A stretch of 64,000 bases of DNA from Glycomyces artemisiae (GCF_003002955.1 NZ_PVTJ01000002.1:434001-498000), one strand, 5' to 3'; positions 33,072-42,459 are shown, counted from the stretch's first letter. Notes: generated by a model not told the origin, from the sequence alone. Translations and numbers: made by a program.

Positions 33072-34991
33072 TCATTCCCTTCTCGCAGGCCGGTAGACCT
33101 CTCCACCGCCGGAGGATCCGCCTCCGGTGGACGTGCTCGATCCGGCTCCGCTCGTGGAACTCGCGGACTTGTCCGGGGTGGCCTGCTGCTCGGGCAGCGT
33201 GTCGCTGCCCTTGCTGCGCGGGGTGCGCACGGTATCCGAAGTCTCCTCGGGCCGGGCGTCGTCGCGGCGCTGCCGCGCGCGCTCCAGTTCCCGTTCGCGC
33301 TCGGCGCTCCTGTCGGAGTCGACGCGGCGGCCGAGGAACGCATCGGCCGGGCCGCTGCCACCCACTAGGCCTGCGATGCGTCTGCCCGGTCTGAGGAGCA
33401 GCCAGGCGGCGACGCCGAGGAGCCCGATCATGACCACTTGCAGCCATACGGGCATGGCGGTCTGGAGGATGCGGCTCGACGCCCATATGTAGATGACCGC
33501 CGCGAGGGAGAAGATCGCGACGTTGATGATCGCGCCCAGGACGGTGTTCACCAGACGCTTGAACGGGCCGCCGGCGGGGCGGAGCAGCGCGATGGTGCCG
33601 ATGATCGGCAGGGCCACGATCGCGAACCGCACGATCATGAAGCCGAGGATGATGAGGATCGACGCGGTGAGGTCGAACAGCGAGAAGAAGATCGCCGTCA
33701 GCAGCGCGAGCAGCCCGGTGCCGGTCCGTTCCCAGGCGCGCTGGCCGCTGATGTTCGCGTACGCCTCGGGGTCCTCGGTCTGGATCTGCGCGACCAGGCC
33801 TTGCCAGAGTTCCTGCTTCTCGGCGATGAGGTCGTTCCGGTACGTCGCGGAGTCCTGGGCTTCGTCGTCCTCCTGCCACGACATCGCCTGCGCCGCGAAC
33901 AGCGCCGGTCCGTACTTGTAGGCCGTGTTCGCCTCGGTGACTTCGGGATTGCCTTCGGCATCCTCGACGACCTCGCCGTTGCGCTCGCGGAAGGTGACCT
34001 CTTCGCTCTGGCCCAGCATCGTCCGCAGCCAGTTCTGGTACAGCACCTGGCCCGAGACGGTGTCTGAGGCGGTGACGGCCGCCGAACGGGTGTCGATGCA
34101 GAAGTCGTCGCCGTTGAGCTCTTTGAGCTCGTCGTAGCGGTCCTGGTCAACGCCGGGGATGCGGGCGCAGCCGTCGGCAGTGTCATCGGCGATGAGGACC
34201 GTACTGAGGTCCATGCCGATGGTCAGCGCCTTGTCGGTGTACTCGGCGGCCTTCACCGGCCAGCGCACGACCGCCGTCACGAGTACGAGGATCAGCACTG
34301 CCCACGCGACGGTGGTGACCGCGTTGTTCATGTCCGCCTGACGAGAGCGCCACAGCAGGTACAGGCCGATCAAGCCGACCGTGACGGCGCCGAAGACGGT
34401 GAAGATCTGGCGGTAGAGCACCTCGGTGCCCTGCTCCATGAAGCGGTTCGACCAGCCCCACATGGTGTCCGGCTCCCACGCGGCCTGGCGCATCGAGTTC
34501 GCGGCGCCGACGGTGGCGACCGACAGGTTGAACTCCATGTTGGCGAGGGCGTTCGCGGTGTCGGCGCCGTTGGGGATCGACACCGAGTCCACGCACTGGC
34601 CGCCGACGCTCATCTGCTGGGAGCCGTACATGGGCAGTTGGTATCCGGCGTAGCCGTACCGGCTGTAGGTCCCGATGCCTTCGCTCCGGTCGAGCTGGCT
34701 CGGTTCGGCGAACCACCCCGCCATGCCTGAATCCGGCGAGGCCGGCTGCGGGGCGGCCTCACATGGCAGTTCTTGCGCTTCAGGCAGTTCGTCGATGCAT
34801 TGCGACCAGGCCGTGTGCCACTCGTAGTCCGAGCACCCCTCGTCCCCCTGCGCCCCAGCCGAACCCGGCGTCAGGACGAGTGCTCCGAGCATGGCGGCCA
34901 AGGCCACCAGGATGCGGGCGGCGCGCCCTCCGGCACGCCGCCAGGACCGGGCGGGAGGAGGGGCGAGGTCGTGGGCGGAGGGGTCGGTCAC
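33072..34991 (-). CDS. VirB6/TrbL-like polytopic membrane protein
   Basis: A 639-residue protein from GTG 34991. A signal peptide (ILVALAAMLGALVLTPGSAGA) is followed by a Cys-containing external domain and TM segments (IFTVFGAVTVGLIGLYLLWR, TTVAWAVLILVLVTAVVRW). A second cluster (LLALLTAIFFSLFDLTASILIILGFMIVRFAIVALPIIGTIALL) precedes a Ser/Thr/Gly-rich hydrophilic tail. This matches VirB6/TrbL-type channel proteins. GTG overlaps the virB4 stop (GTGA), indicating tight coupling. Confidence 0.82.
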   Translation of the reverse strand: MTDPSAHDLAPPPARSWRRAGGRAARILVALAAMLGALVLTPGSAGAQGDEGCSDYEWHTAWSQCIDELPEAQELPCEAAPQPASPDSGMAGWFAEPSQLDRSEGIGTYSRYGYAGYQLPMYGSQQMSVGGQCVDSVSIPNGADTANALANMEFNLSVATVGAANSMRQAAWEPDTMWGWSNRFMEQGTEVLYRQIFTVFGAVTVGLIGLYLLWRSRQADMNNAVTTVAWAVLILVLVTAVVRWPVKAAEYTDKALTIGMDLSTVLIADDTADGCARIPGVDQDRYDELKELNGDDFCIDTRSAAVTASDTVSGQVLYQNWLRTMLGQSEEVTFRERNGEVVEDAEGNPEVTEANTAYKYGPALFAAQAMSWQEDDEAQDSATYRNDLIAEKQELWQGLVAQIQTEDPEAYANISGQRAWERTGTGLLALLTAIFFSLFDLTASILIILGFMIVRFAIVALPIIGTIALLRPAGGPFKRLVNTVLGAIINVAIFSLAAVIYIWASSRILQTAMPVWLQVVMIGLLGVAAWLLLRPGRRIAGLVGGSGPADAFLGRRVDSDRSAERERELERARQRRDDARPEETSDTVRTPRSKGSDTLPEQQATPDKSASSTSGAGSSTSTGGGSSGGGEVYRPARRE

Positions 34992-37900
34992 TGGTCCTCC
35001 CCGGGGGTGGTGTTCAGGTAGTCGAGGAGGCCGCGGACCCAGCCGAAGTCCGCGCGGATGCGCTGGACGCGGCCGTCGACGTCGCGCATGACGAACTCGC
35101 GGTAGGGGAGCTTGCGGGTCTCGGAAGCGTCCACTTCGGACAGGGATGCGAGCACCGACTCGTACCCGACCCCCGTGGGGACGCGCAGCAGCTTGAGCGC
35201 CTCCTCCGCGATGGTCGCGTCCTCGGCGATGCGGCCGACGAACACGGTCGAGACGAGGTTCTGCACGTCGAGCCCGAGGATGTCCTTCGGGTTCTGCGAG
35301 GCGACGAGCGCGGCGAGGTTCCACTTCCGGGAGTCGCGGGCGAGGCGCACCAGGAACGAGCGGCCGGACTTCCAGCCCTCCATGAAGTGCGCCTCGTCGA
35401 GGCCGACGAGCTTGCGGCGGTGCATGTCGCCGCCGTAGGCGCGGCGGACGGCGAGGCGGTGCGCGGTGTGGAGCATCGGCAGCGCGAGGGCCTCCTCCGC
35501 GGACCAGTACTCGCGCTCGATCCCCAGGTCGGGCAGGCGCAGCCCCGACATGGTGATGACGGTGAGCGCCGTGTCGTCCTCCAGGACGCCCTTGTCGGGG
35601 GTGCCGAAGAACAGCTTCGCGAGCGGCATCTCGGCGGTGTCGAGCAGGAGCGCGGCGAGTTCGGCGCCGTCGCCGGTGGCGTGGTCCTCGGCGTCCTGGA
35701 GGGACTCGACGAGGTCTTCGAGCGCGGAGTCCTCCTCGGCGGGGACGTGGCGGGCGGCGTGGCGAAGGAGGCGGGCGGTGCTCGCCTCGCGCTGGACCTG
35801 CGGCGGCAGGAGCATCGAGCAGATGTCCTGGACGAGCATGCGCCGCTCGGACCGGGCGTTGGAGACGGCGATGTCGTACTCGCGCTGCCCGTCCGGGGAG
35901 TCGGCGTAGTGCTCGCGCCTCGGGGACGGGATGAGCGCGTAGGGCGCGAGCGTGCCGTACTCGGAGCCGGTCAGGTTGAGCACGCGCGAGAACGGCTTGA
36001 GCTCGGGCATCTCGCAGAGCTTCGCGAGCGGCCCCGACGGGTCCAGGAGCGTGACCTGGACGCCGCGGCGGGCCGCGAGGTAGCCGATGGCGCCCATGAG
36101 CGTGGACTTGCCGCCGCCGGGCTCGGCGACGAACACCGACAGGCCGGACTTCTCGCGGACCTCGGTGGCGAAGTGCAGGTCGAGGAAGACGGGGCTGCGG
36201 GAGGTTCCCGCGGTCCGCCCGATGAGGTCGCCGCGGCGGTCGCCGACGACGGACGCGGCCTGCGGCATCGCCGCGGACATGAGCTTGACGGGCATGCGGC
36301 GCACGTACCCGGTCTGGGCGACCGGCTCGCCGGGGATGAACTCGCGGGCGAGCCAGTCCTGGTTCTTCGGGTGCTGGAGGCTGATGCGCATGTCCCGCTG
36401 GTACATCTGCATGAGCGTGCGGGCGCGCTCCAGGCACTCCTCCTTCGTCTCCGCGGTGACGGCGAGGCGGTGCCAGCCGTGGGCGCGCGCGGCGTCGATC
36501 GGCAGGCCGGTGGTCATCTCGTCGCCGACGCCGAGCGCGCGCTCGGCGAGGCGCTGGAGCTCCGGCGGCGCGTCCATGGCGTGCTCGTCGTAGTCGCGCT
36601 GCTGGGAGCGGATGAGGCGGAGCCGGTGGTCGAGGTCGCGGAACGCCTCGCCCGCGCCGAGGATGTCGATGCGGCTCGACAGCTCGACGGGCCACGGGCA
36701 CCGCTCGTGGAAGTGCAGCCACGGCTCGTGGCGCTGGGGGATCTCCAGCTCCTCCATGCGGCCGACTGTGAGGACCGCCGTGTGCTTCTCCTCGCCGGTG
36801 AGCCGGTTGACGAGCTTCACCGTGGACCCGTACGGGCTGCGGTAGCGCTCGATCGACTCGGTCAGCGCGAGGACGTCGCCGGGCTCCCAGTCGCCGTCCG
36901 AGCCCGAGAGCAGGCGCGGCGGCTCCATGCCGAGGGCGACGGACCGGTAGACGAGCCATTCGAGCTCGGCGGTGGTGGCGCGGCGGGCGCGCACCCCGAA
37001 CGAGCCGAGGACCTCGTCGAACTGGAGGCTTCGCTTCTCGATCTTCTCGCGCTCGGAGAGCTTCGTGCCGCGCCCGAACATGCGGCCTACCTTCTCGCCG
37101 AGCTGGTCGAAAGCGCCGCGCCGCGAGAACGTGATGCCGAGGAACGTCTCGCCCTCGGCGTGGGAGAGCTGCTGGAGGTGGCGCTGGGCGGCCACGAGGT
37201 GGTCGGCCCAGCTGGTGCCGCCGGGGACGGTGCGCAGCGGCCGCGCCGTGTGCTTGTCGACGGTGCGGGCCCACTGGTCGGCCGGGAACGGCCGGGTGGT
37301 GCGGCGCAGGTGGACGCGCATGCCCGCGAGGCCCGCGTACTGCTCGGCGATCGCGACGATGAGCGCTTCGCGCTCCAGGTCGGGCCGGAACGACCAGCGC
37401 ACGCCGGGCAGCTTGTACCAGGCGGTGACCGACGCGGGCGTGAACGTGGCGTGCCCGGCGATCTCGGTGAGGCTCAGCTCCCGGAGCGGCTGGCGCTCCT
37501 TCTGCGCGCCGATCGGCTTGACGCGCGTCGGCTTCGCGTCCCCGGACGGGACCGCGACCGCTTCCTTCCGGGACTGCCGGACCGGGACGAGGTCCTGTCC
37601 GGGCACCCGTTGTGTACTGGTTTGCGCGGACTGGCGGCGACCTGCGGCGGAGGCTTGGCGACCCTGGTCAGTGCCCTGTGGATAACTCGGGCCCTGCTGT
37701 GGATAACTTCCGTTACGCTGTGGATAACCCTGTGGATTCCCGCTGGTCGGAGCCTGTGCGTAACGCTGTGGATACCCCTGTGGATAACTTCCCTGATTCT
37801 GTGGATAACCCTGTGTACGACCCTGTGGACGAGCGGTCGAAGGAGGCGTCGTCGGCGCAGGTGGCGACGCGTGTCGCAGCGACTCCACTGGGGACTGCTG

Positions 37901-38128
37901 GCGGGGCTCCTGTGCCGTGGGGGGCCGCTGCGGCTCGGATTGGGGACGGGCCTTCGCCGGTTCGCCTCTGCCGTGCCCTCTTGCGGGCTCCGCCCGGAAC
38001 ACCGCATCGGCCAGAGCGGTCGCGTCGTCGCCGAGGTCGCCGGAAGGCCGCTCCCGGTCCCGCACCGGCGCGGGCGGCCGGGGGGCGGAGAACTTGGCGA
38101 CGGGCTGACGGCGGTCCTCGCCGCTCAT
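34988..38128 (-). CDS. virB4: VirB4/TraC-type conjugation ATPase
   Basis: A 1046-residue ATPase. About 210 N-terminal residues are low-complexity with repeated YPQ units; the following domain is typical VirB4 (LPGVRWSFRPDLEREALIVAIAEQYAGLAG). Walker A is AEPGGGKSTLMG (Lys near 673) and Walker B KLVGLDEAHF (near 910), followed by LAALVASQNPKDILG. Such ATPases power type IV secretion assembly and transport. It follows the PrgI-like gene with a 4-base overlap. The repeat-coding 5' part contains five perfect DnaA boxes, see the repeat entry. Confidence 0.9.
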   Translation of the reverse strand: MSGEDRRQPVAKFSAPRPPAPVRDRERPSGDLGDDATALADAVFRAEPARGHGRGEPAKARPQSEPQRPPTAQEPRQQSPVESLRHASPPAPTTPPSTARPQGRTQGYPQNQGSYPQGYPQRYAQAPTSGNPQGYPQRNGSYPQQGPSYPQGTDQGRQASAAGRRQSAQTSTQRVPGQDLVPVRQSRKEAVAVPSGDAKPTRVKPIGAQKERQPLRELSLTEIAGHATFTPASVTAWYKLPGVRWSFRPDLEREALIVAIAEQYAGLAGMRVHLRRTTRPFPADQWARTVDKHTARPLRTVPGGTSWADHLVAAQRHLQQLSHAEGETFLGITFSRRGAFDQLGEKVGRMFGRGTKLSEREKIEKRSLQFDEVLGSFGVRARRATTAELEWLVYRSVALGMEPPRLLSGSDGDWEPGDVLALTESIERYRSPYGSTVKLVNRLTGEEKHTAVLTVGRMEELEIPQRHEPWLHFHERCPWPVELSSRIDILGAGEAFRDLDHRLRLIRSQQRDYDEHAMDAPPELQRLAERALGVGDEMTTGLPIDAARAHGWHRLAVTAETKEECLERARTLMQMYQRDMRISLQHPKNQDWLAREFIPGEPVAQTGYVRRMPVKLMSAAMPQAASVVGDRRGDLIGRTAGTSRSPVFLDLHFATEVREKSGLSVFVAEPGGGKSTLMGAIGYLAARRGVQVTLLDPSGPLAKLCEMPELKPFSRVLNLTGSEYGTLAPYALIPSPRREHYADSPDGQREYDIAVSNARSERRMLVQDICSMLLPPQVQREASTARLLRHAARHVPAEEDSALEDLVESLQDAEDHATGDGAELAALLLDTAEMPLAKLFFGTPDKGVLEDDTALTVITMSGLRLPDLGIEREYWSAEEALALPMLHTAHRLAVRRAYGGDMHRRKLVGLDEAHFMEGWKSGRSFLVRLARDSRKWNLAALVASQNPKDILGLDVQNLVSTVFVGRIAEDATIAEEALKLLRVPTGVGYESVLASLSEVDASETRKLPYREFVMRDVDGRVQRIRADFGWVRGLLDYLNTTPGEDQ
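37677..37808 (-). repeat. Cluster of five perfect DnaA boxes inside virB4
   Basis: TTATCCACA on the minus strand at 37677-37685, 37698-37706, 37719-37727, 37779-37787 and 37800-37808. Degenerate copies lie near 37731, 37767 and 37825. Steps of 21 bases reflect a seven-codon protein repeat, since TTATCCACAG encodes Tyr-Pro-Gln. The nucleotide identity is stricter than the protein repeat needs. Confidence 0.8.
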
Positions 38129-38514
38129 AGGCGCTCCTCAGTTCGGACGGGCTCCACGAGCGTGGGCCGCAGGCGGATCGAACGGGTCGTGAACGCCGGG
38201 ATGCGGACCTCGTGGCCGGAGTCGCGCGTGTGCTTCCAGTCGGTGAGCAGGGTGCGCAGGACCGTGGTCGCGGGCCGGTCGGCGTCGACGTAGCGGAAGA
38301 TCAGCGAGGTCGTCACGAGGGCGAGGGAGATCTCGATGGCGGGGAACAGGTCGACGTCGCCGGTGAAGGCCCAGCGGACGAACATGAACATCGCCAGCAG
38401 CGCGGCGAACGCGCCGTACTGCCCGTACGGGAGGTGGACGGGGAGCGTGTACCCGGGAGGGCCGAGGTACAGCAGGCGGGCACGGTAGATGTCGTCGTCG
38501 GTGCGCAAGCGCAT
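38125..38514 (-). CDS. PrgI/VirB3-like membrane protein
   Basis: A 129-residue protein: hydrophilic start, two closely spaced TM segments (YGAFAALLAMFMFVRWAF and FPAIEISLALVTTSLIFRYV), then DADRPATTVLRTLLTDWKHTRD. This is the PrgI-family pattern that always precedes virB4 in Gram-positive T4SS clusters. The stop overlaps the virB4 start by 4 bases. Confidence 0.8.
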   Translation of the reverse strand: MRLRTDDDIYRARLLYLGPPGYTLPVHLPYGQYGAFAALLAMFMFVRWAFTGDVDLFPAIEISLALVTTSLIFRYVDADRPATTVLRTLLTDWKHTRDSGHEVRIPAFTTRSIRLRPTLVEPVRTEERL

Positions 38515-38558
38515 GGGCGTCCTCCGTCCGGCCTTCCTCTAAGGGGCGATGCGGGATG

Positions 38559-38840
38559 CTAGTCCTCTTGGCTGAACAGCACGTCGACCAGGCCGCCGCC
38601 GACGGCGACCAGGACCACCGCGCCCGCGATGAACGCGATGCCGATGATCGCGATCGTCGACGAGGTGAGGACGCGGCTGACCTCGCCCTTGTTCGCCCGG
38701 GCGATGAAGATGAGGCCGAGGATGGCCAGGAGGATCGGGGCGATCTTGGACAGGAAGAACCCGATGATCCCCTGCGTGTTGATCTCGGCGCCGGCCTGGG
38801 CGTGCGCGGCCACCGTCCAGAGTGTCTCTCTCACAGTCAT
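38559..38840 (-). CDS. VirB2/TcpD-like small two-TM protein
   Basis: A 93-residue protein from ATG 38840, chosen because GGAAGG stands 9 bases before it; ATG 38849 is the alternative. N-terminal signal-like stretch ending AHAQAGAE, then two TM segments (IIGFFLSKIAPILLAILGLIFIA and TIAIIGIAFIAGAVVLVAVGGG), typical of pilin-like VirB2 or TrbC proteins. First gene of the T4SS-like operon, 44 bases before the PrgI-like gene. Confidence 0.75.
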   Translation of the reverse strand: MTVRETLWTVAAHAQAGAEINTQGIIGFFLSKIAPILLAILGLIFIARANKGEVSRVLTSSTIAIIGIAFIAGAVVLVAVGGGLVDVLFSQED

Positions 38841-38849
38841 CAGTCCCAT

Positions 38850-39198
38850 CCTTCCGTCACACGAGCCACTAGAACCTCACGTAACGCAATTTTCACTCAT
38901 GTTTCTTGTCTCCCAACCCATTGCGGGGTCTGCCCTCATCATATGCCGGACCCCTGACGGAACGCACCTTCGTCGGCTCGAAGAGCGACCGTGAGACCGG
39001 ACAACCGCAACTGAAACAGATAAGCCGGGAAGTATCAATCCGATGGCCGCGATCACTCCGTGTCGGCAATCCGACACTAAACTGGGAGAGCCGGGTGCCC
39101 TACGCTCAAGCGGCACCGCACAATAGAGCCCGACAGCCCTCACGGGCCAGCCCGATCCGCCGGCCCACCGGCCGAGCACCGACCTCGCGGAGACCACC
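38850..39198. other. Divergent intergenic region (349 bp)
   Basis: Less GC-rich than surrounding genes. It should hold the promoters of the T4SS-like operon (left) and the gene at 39199 (right). No clear -35/-10 pair, repeat or open frame that I would accept. Confidence 0.4.
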
Positions 39199-40014
39199 AT
39201 GGACTACATCGACGACATCGCCGGCCGGCTCACCGCCGCGGCCGTCGCCTTCGCCGTCGCCGGTCTCGCGGTGGCCGCGCTCGCCGCCGCCGCCCTCGGC
39301 GGCGTCCGCGCCTCCGAGAAGTGGCCCTCGGCCCCCGCCCCCCGGCTCGGCCGCCCCGCCGTCATGACCGGCGCCCTCGCCGGACTCGTCGTCTTCGCCC
39401 TCGCCGCCGGGCTGTTCTCCCTCGCCCAGTTCGGCACCGGTTTGAACGCCAACCTGCGGGTACTCCTCGCCGTGGGCGTGGACCTCCTCGCCCTCGCCGC
39501 CGGGCTGTGGCTCGTCAGCGTCGTCGCCGGCAAGATCGAGATGCGGACCCTGATCGCCGTCCCCGACCACCACGCGGCCCCGCCGCCGATCCCGGTCTCC
39601 GGCGACCCGACCCGCTACCAGATCCCCGACTACACGGAGACGCCCGTGGAACCCGACCCGCAGGACCAGCCGCACCAGTACGCGCCGGAGCCGCGCCAGG
39701 CCCCCCAGTCGCCGTACGCCCCCGACCTCACCTCCACCGGAAGCCTCCCCGCGGCCCGACCCGGCGTCCCCACCATCCCCACCGACACCCGCCCCGGCTG
39801 GGTCTTCCAGGACAAGGGCACCGGCGCGTTCTACGCCGCCGTCGCCCAGAGCCGCGGCGGCATCAGCCTCCTCGCGCTCGACGACTTCACCGTCGCCCGC
39901 ACCGCCTCCCTCGTCGGCCCGCTCGAACTCGTCGGCTCCGTCGAGGCCACCGTCTGGCCCCTGGAGAACGGCGACAACGGGCGCACCGAAGCCGGAGCCG
40001 ACCGCACCGCCTGA
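39199..40014 (+). CDS. Membrane protein with three TM segments and Pro-rich cytoplasmic part
   Basis: A 271-residue protein. TM segments: LTAAAVAFAVAGLAVAALAAAALGG, AVMTGALAGLVVFALAAGLFSLA and LRVLLAVGVDLLALAAGLWLVSVVAG. A Pro/Gln-rich linker (about 125-195) follows, then a small domain PGWVFQDKGTGAFYAAVAQSRGGISLLALDDFTVARTAS. GGAGA upstream of ATG 39199. Family unknown. It heads the type VII-like substrate region. Confidence 0.65.
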   Translation: MDYIDDIAGRLTAAAVAFAVAGLAVAALAAAALGGVRASEKWPSAPAPRLGRPAVMTGALAGLVVFALAAGLFSLAQFGTGLNANLRVLLAVGVDLLALAAGLWLVSVVAGKIEMRTLIAVPDHHAAPPPIPVSGDPTRYQIPDYTETPVEPDPQDQPHQYAPEPRQAPQSPYAPDLTSTGSLPAARPGVPTIPTDTRPGWVFQDKGTGAFYAAVAQSRGGISLLALDDFTVARTASLVGPLELVGSVEATVWPLENGDNGRTEAGADRTA

Positions 40015-40099
40015 GCACCGGCGCCTGCGAAACGCGGTCGGTCACTGTGAGCGCGGTTCGCTATCCTCGGAGTGACCTCCAGCGAAGCGAGCCGCGACT

Positions 40100-40837
40100 G
40101 TGAACGACGCCGACCGGGTCCTCACCGACCTCGACGAGCACGTGACGCTCCGCGTGCTCGACGGCCGCATCACCGTCCAGATCACCACCACCGGCTTCGG
40201 CCAGCCGCCCGCCGCCATCGCCAAGCTCATCGTCGAACTCGCCGGGACCCTCCCGCGGCCCGGCGCCGAGTCCGACGCGAACCTCGCGTCAGGCATCGAC
40301 GCCGTCGCCGGACTCCAGCAGGCCGCCGCCACCGGCGGCTACGAGGACTTCGCCGCCGCCGTCCGCGGCCGCCTCGGCATCGAGGCCCCCGCGAACACCC
40401 TCAGCCGCGACCCCGAGTTCGACCGCGCCATCGCCAACCGCCTCGACGGCGTCCTCAACGCCATGCGCGCCGCCCAGACCGCCCGCGCCGAACCCGCCCG
40501 CGAGGTCCTCACCGCCGAAGTCTTCACCGACGAAGGCGACTGCTCCGTCACCTCCAGCTCCGAACGCGCCGTCGCCGGAGTGTGGATCGGACCCGATGCC
40601 CGCGGCCGCGGCATCGACGGCCTCGGCGAGGCCCTCACCGGCCTCATCGCCCGCGCCCGCGACGAGGTCCGCCGCCTCGCCGAAGACCGCGCCCACGCCG
40701 CCCTCCCCGGGGAAGTGGCGGAGACGATCGACAATGCCCCCGAGGACGCCGCGCGCGCGGGCGAGGCCACCGGCCGCATCCTCGACGGGATCGCCAAGGC
40801 CAACGAGACCCTCCAGAGGAAGGCAGGACGCACATGA
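40100..40837 (+). CDS. YbaB-like protein, probably with two YbaB-type units
   Basis: A 245-residue protein from GTG 40100. The C-terminal half contains a YbaB-type beta section (VFTDEGDCSVTSSSERAVAGVWIG) followed by a helix (GLGEALTGLIARARDEVRRLAEDRAH). The N-terminal LRVLDGRITVQITTTGFGQPPAAIAKLIVELA may be a second, diverged unit. Its stop overlaps the ATG of the EspC-like gene (ATGA). Same gene order as at 360-1089, supporting a chaperone or regulatory role for secreted partners. Confidence 0.65.
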   Translation: MNDADRVLTDLDEHVTLRVLDGRITVQITTTGFGQPPAAIAKLIVELAGTLPRPGAESDANLASGIDAVAGLQQAAATGGYEDFAAAVRGRLGIEAPANTLSRDPEFDRAIANRLDGVLNAMRAAQTARAEPAREVLTAEVFTDEGDCSVTSSSERAVAGVWIGPDARGRGIDGLGEALTGLIARARDEVRRLAEDRAHAALPGEVAETIDNAPEDAARAGEATGRILDGIAKANETLQRKAGRT

Positions 40838-41136
40838 CCCGGATCTTCGACCCCGAGTTCGTCCGCGGCCTCGGCGCGGGCATCGACGCCAACGTGGTCC
40901 CCGTCCTCGAATCCACCAACGAGGACCTCCCCGAGCTCAGCGCCATCGACCGCAGCCTCTACACCACCGTCACCCTCCCCATGGCCGCCGCGTACTCCCT
41001 CGCGACCGCCACCGTCACCGAGTCCATGGCCGGCGCCGCCGAGGGCTTCCGCCAGATGCGCGACGCCCTCGACGCCTGCGCCCAGGACATGACCGACACC
41101 GACGACGCCTGCGCCCGGGCGTTCGGCGGCAACTGA
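40834..41136 (+). CDS. EspC/WXG100-like small protein
   Basis: A 100-residue helical protein (ATG in ATGA overlap with the YbaB-like gene). Body: DRSLYTTVTLPMAAAYSLATATVTESM; C-terminal helix EGFRQMRDALDACAQDMTDTDDACARAF, matching the C-terminal helix pattern of the proteins at 763 and 48625. No signal peptide. Followed 12 bases later by the WSG-containing protein. Presumed co-secreted or adaptor partner. Confidence 0.7.
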   Translation: MTRIFDPEFVRGLGAGIDANVVPVLESTNEDLPELSAIDRSLYTTVTLPMAAAYSLATATVTESMAGAAEGFRQMRDALDACAQDMTDTDDACARAFGGN

Positions 41137-41148
41137 GGGGGCCGCCGC

Positions 41149-42459
41149 ATGTCAACCGGGCAGAGCCTCTACGACGCAGGGGAGGAGATGTCGCCGTACT
41201 ACAACGGCGTCATCAAGTCCTGCGCCGTCGCCATCGCGCCGCCCGCGATCGTCTTCGGCCTCGCCGTCCAGTCCATGGCCACCAGCATCTACCTCAACCA
41301 GTGCAACCCAGGCGACATCCTCAAGGCCGCCGGAGCCTGGGTCTGCCTGGCCGAGAAGAACACCGCCGCCGCCGAGGCCCTCCAGGCCGAGGTCGACACC
41401 GTCAACGACGGCAACTGGTCCGGCGACGACGCCGACGCGTTCCGCGCCTCCGCCGCGAACGTCAAGGCCCAGCTCCAGGAGCTCGCCGTCACCGCGTTCC
41501 TCATCGGCGCGCAGCTCCTCGCGTTCGCCGCCATGCTCACCGTCTACTGGCTGTTCCTCACCGCCTGCACCGTCGTCATGGACGCCTTCCTCGCCGCCTA
41601 CCTCGCCGCGCTCGCCGGAGTCCTCACCGCCCCCGGCGCCCCCGCGATCATGGCCAGCGCCCAGACCGTCGCCACCAGCCTCGTCGCCTCCATGAAGAGC
41701 TTCGAGGCGTACCTCATCGCCGTGTCCACCGGCTGCGCCGCCCTCACCGGGGGCCTCACCGCCGTCACCTTCGGATACCAGAAGATCAAGGGCAACCCCG
41801 TCGACCCGCTCGACATCGCCGGGGCCGGGCTCGCCAACATGCTCGAAGGGCTCCTCGTCTACGGCATCAACGTCGCCACCATGACCCCCGGCGGCCGCCA
41901 CGCCTCCGTCGCCAACGCCATGCACGTCTTCCAAGGCGTCTCCTCGATCTTCCCGATGTACAAGGGCGACGGCGAGACCGGCGCGCTCTTCGACGGCGGC
42001 GGCCCCGCCCTCGGCATCCCCGACTCGCTGCTGAACCTGTGGGAGGACCACGCCCCCGACCGGTTCACCAACCCCGAGTCGGTCGAATGGCGCTTAGGGC
42101 CAGCATCGTGCTGGCGCTGGCCGTGGCCGTGCCGCTCCTCGCGCTCGCCGCGACCCTGGTGCGCTACTTCGAGTTCCGGGCCGCCGCGGACGGGGCCGGG
42201 ACGCACGGCACGGTCGTGGTCGAGCAGGGCTTCACCTCCGGCAGCGGCGACGAGGTGTGCACGGGGGCCTTCAGCCCCGCCGACGGCGGGCCCGCGGTCG
42301 AAGTCGACGTCGAGGTCGACGGCCGCTGTAAAGAAGGTGCGGTGCTCGACGCGTTCCTGGTCGAACCCGCGCCGCTGCACCCGGACTGGTGGGGCCGTCC
42401 CACGGCGTGGACGGCCGGGACCGGCACCGCCGCGCACCTCGCTCCCGTCGTCGTCGTGA
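41149..42459 (+). CDS. WXG-type multi-helix effector-like protein; C-terminus probably misread
   Basis: As read, 436 residues, but only about the first 313 look native. The EVDTVNDGNWSGDDADAFRASAANV turn is the WxGxDxDA motif of the larger secretion proteins here. It is followed by long hydrophobic helices (VTAFLIGAQLLAFAAMLTVYWLFLTACTVVMDAFLAAYLAAL). After ...FTNPESVEW at about 42090 the composition becomes Arg/Ser/Pro-rich, out of frame with a convincing gene that starts at 42087. A TAG one base out of frame (42095-42097) would give a normal end. Confidence 0.65.
   Translation: MSTGQSLYDAGEEMSPYYNGVIKSCAVAIAPPAIVFGLAVQSMATSIYLNQCNPGDILKAAGAWVCLAEKNTAAAEALQAEVDTVNDGNWSGDDADAFRASAANVKAQLQELAVTAFLIGAQLLAFAAMLTVYWLFLTACTVVMDAFLAAYLAALAGVLTAPGAPAIMASAQTVATSLVASMKSFEAYLIAVSTGCAALTGGLTAVTFGYQKIKGNPVDPLDIAGAGLANMLEGLLVYGINVATMTPGGRHASVANAMHVFQGVSSIFPMYKGDGETGALFDGGGPALGIPDSLLNLWEDHAPDRFTNPESVEWRLGPASCWRWPWPCRSSRSPRPWCATSSSGPPRTGPGRTARSWSSRASPPAAATRCARGPSAPPTAGPRSKSTSRSTAAVKKVRCSTRSWSNPRRCTRTGGAVPRRGRPGPAPPRTSLPSSS

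Noticed and set aside
33072-37274. A 1400-codon minus-strand frame spanning the VirB6-like and VirB4 genes
   Set aside because: Only the part from GTG 34991 onward is gene-like; the upstream part is a shadow of virB4, whose Walker motifs lie in another frame.
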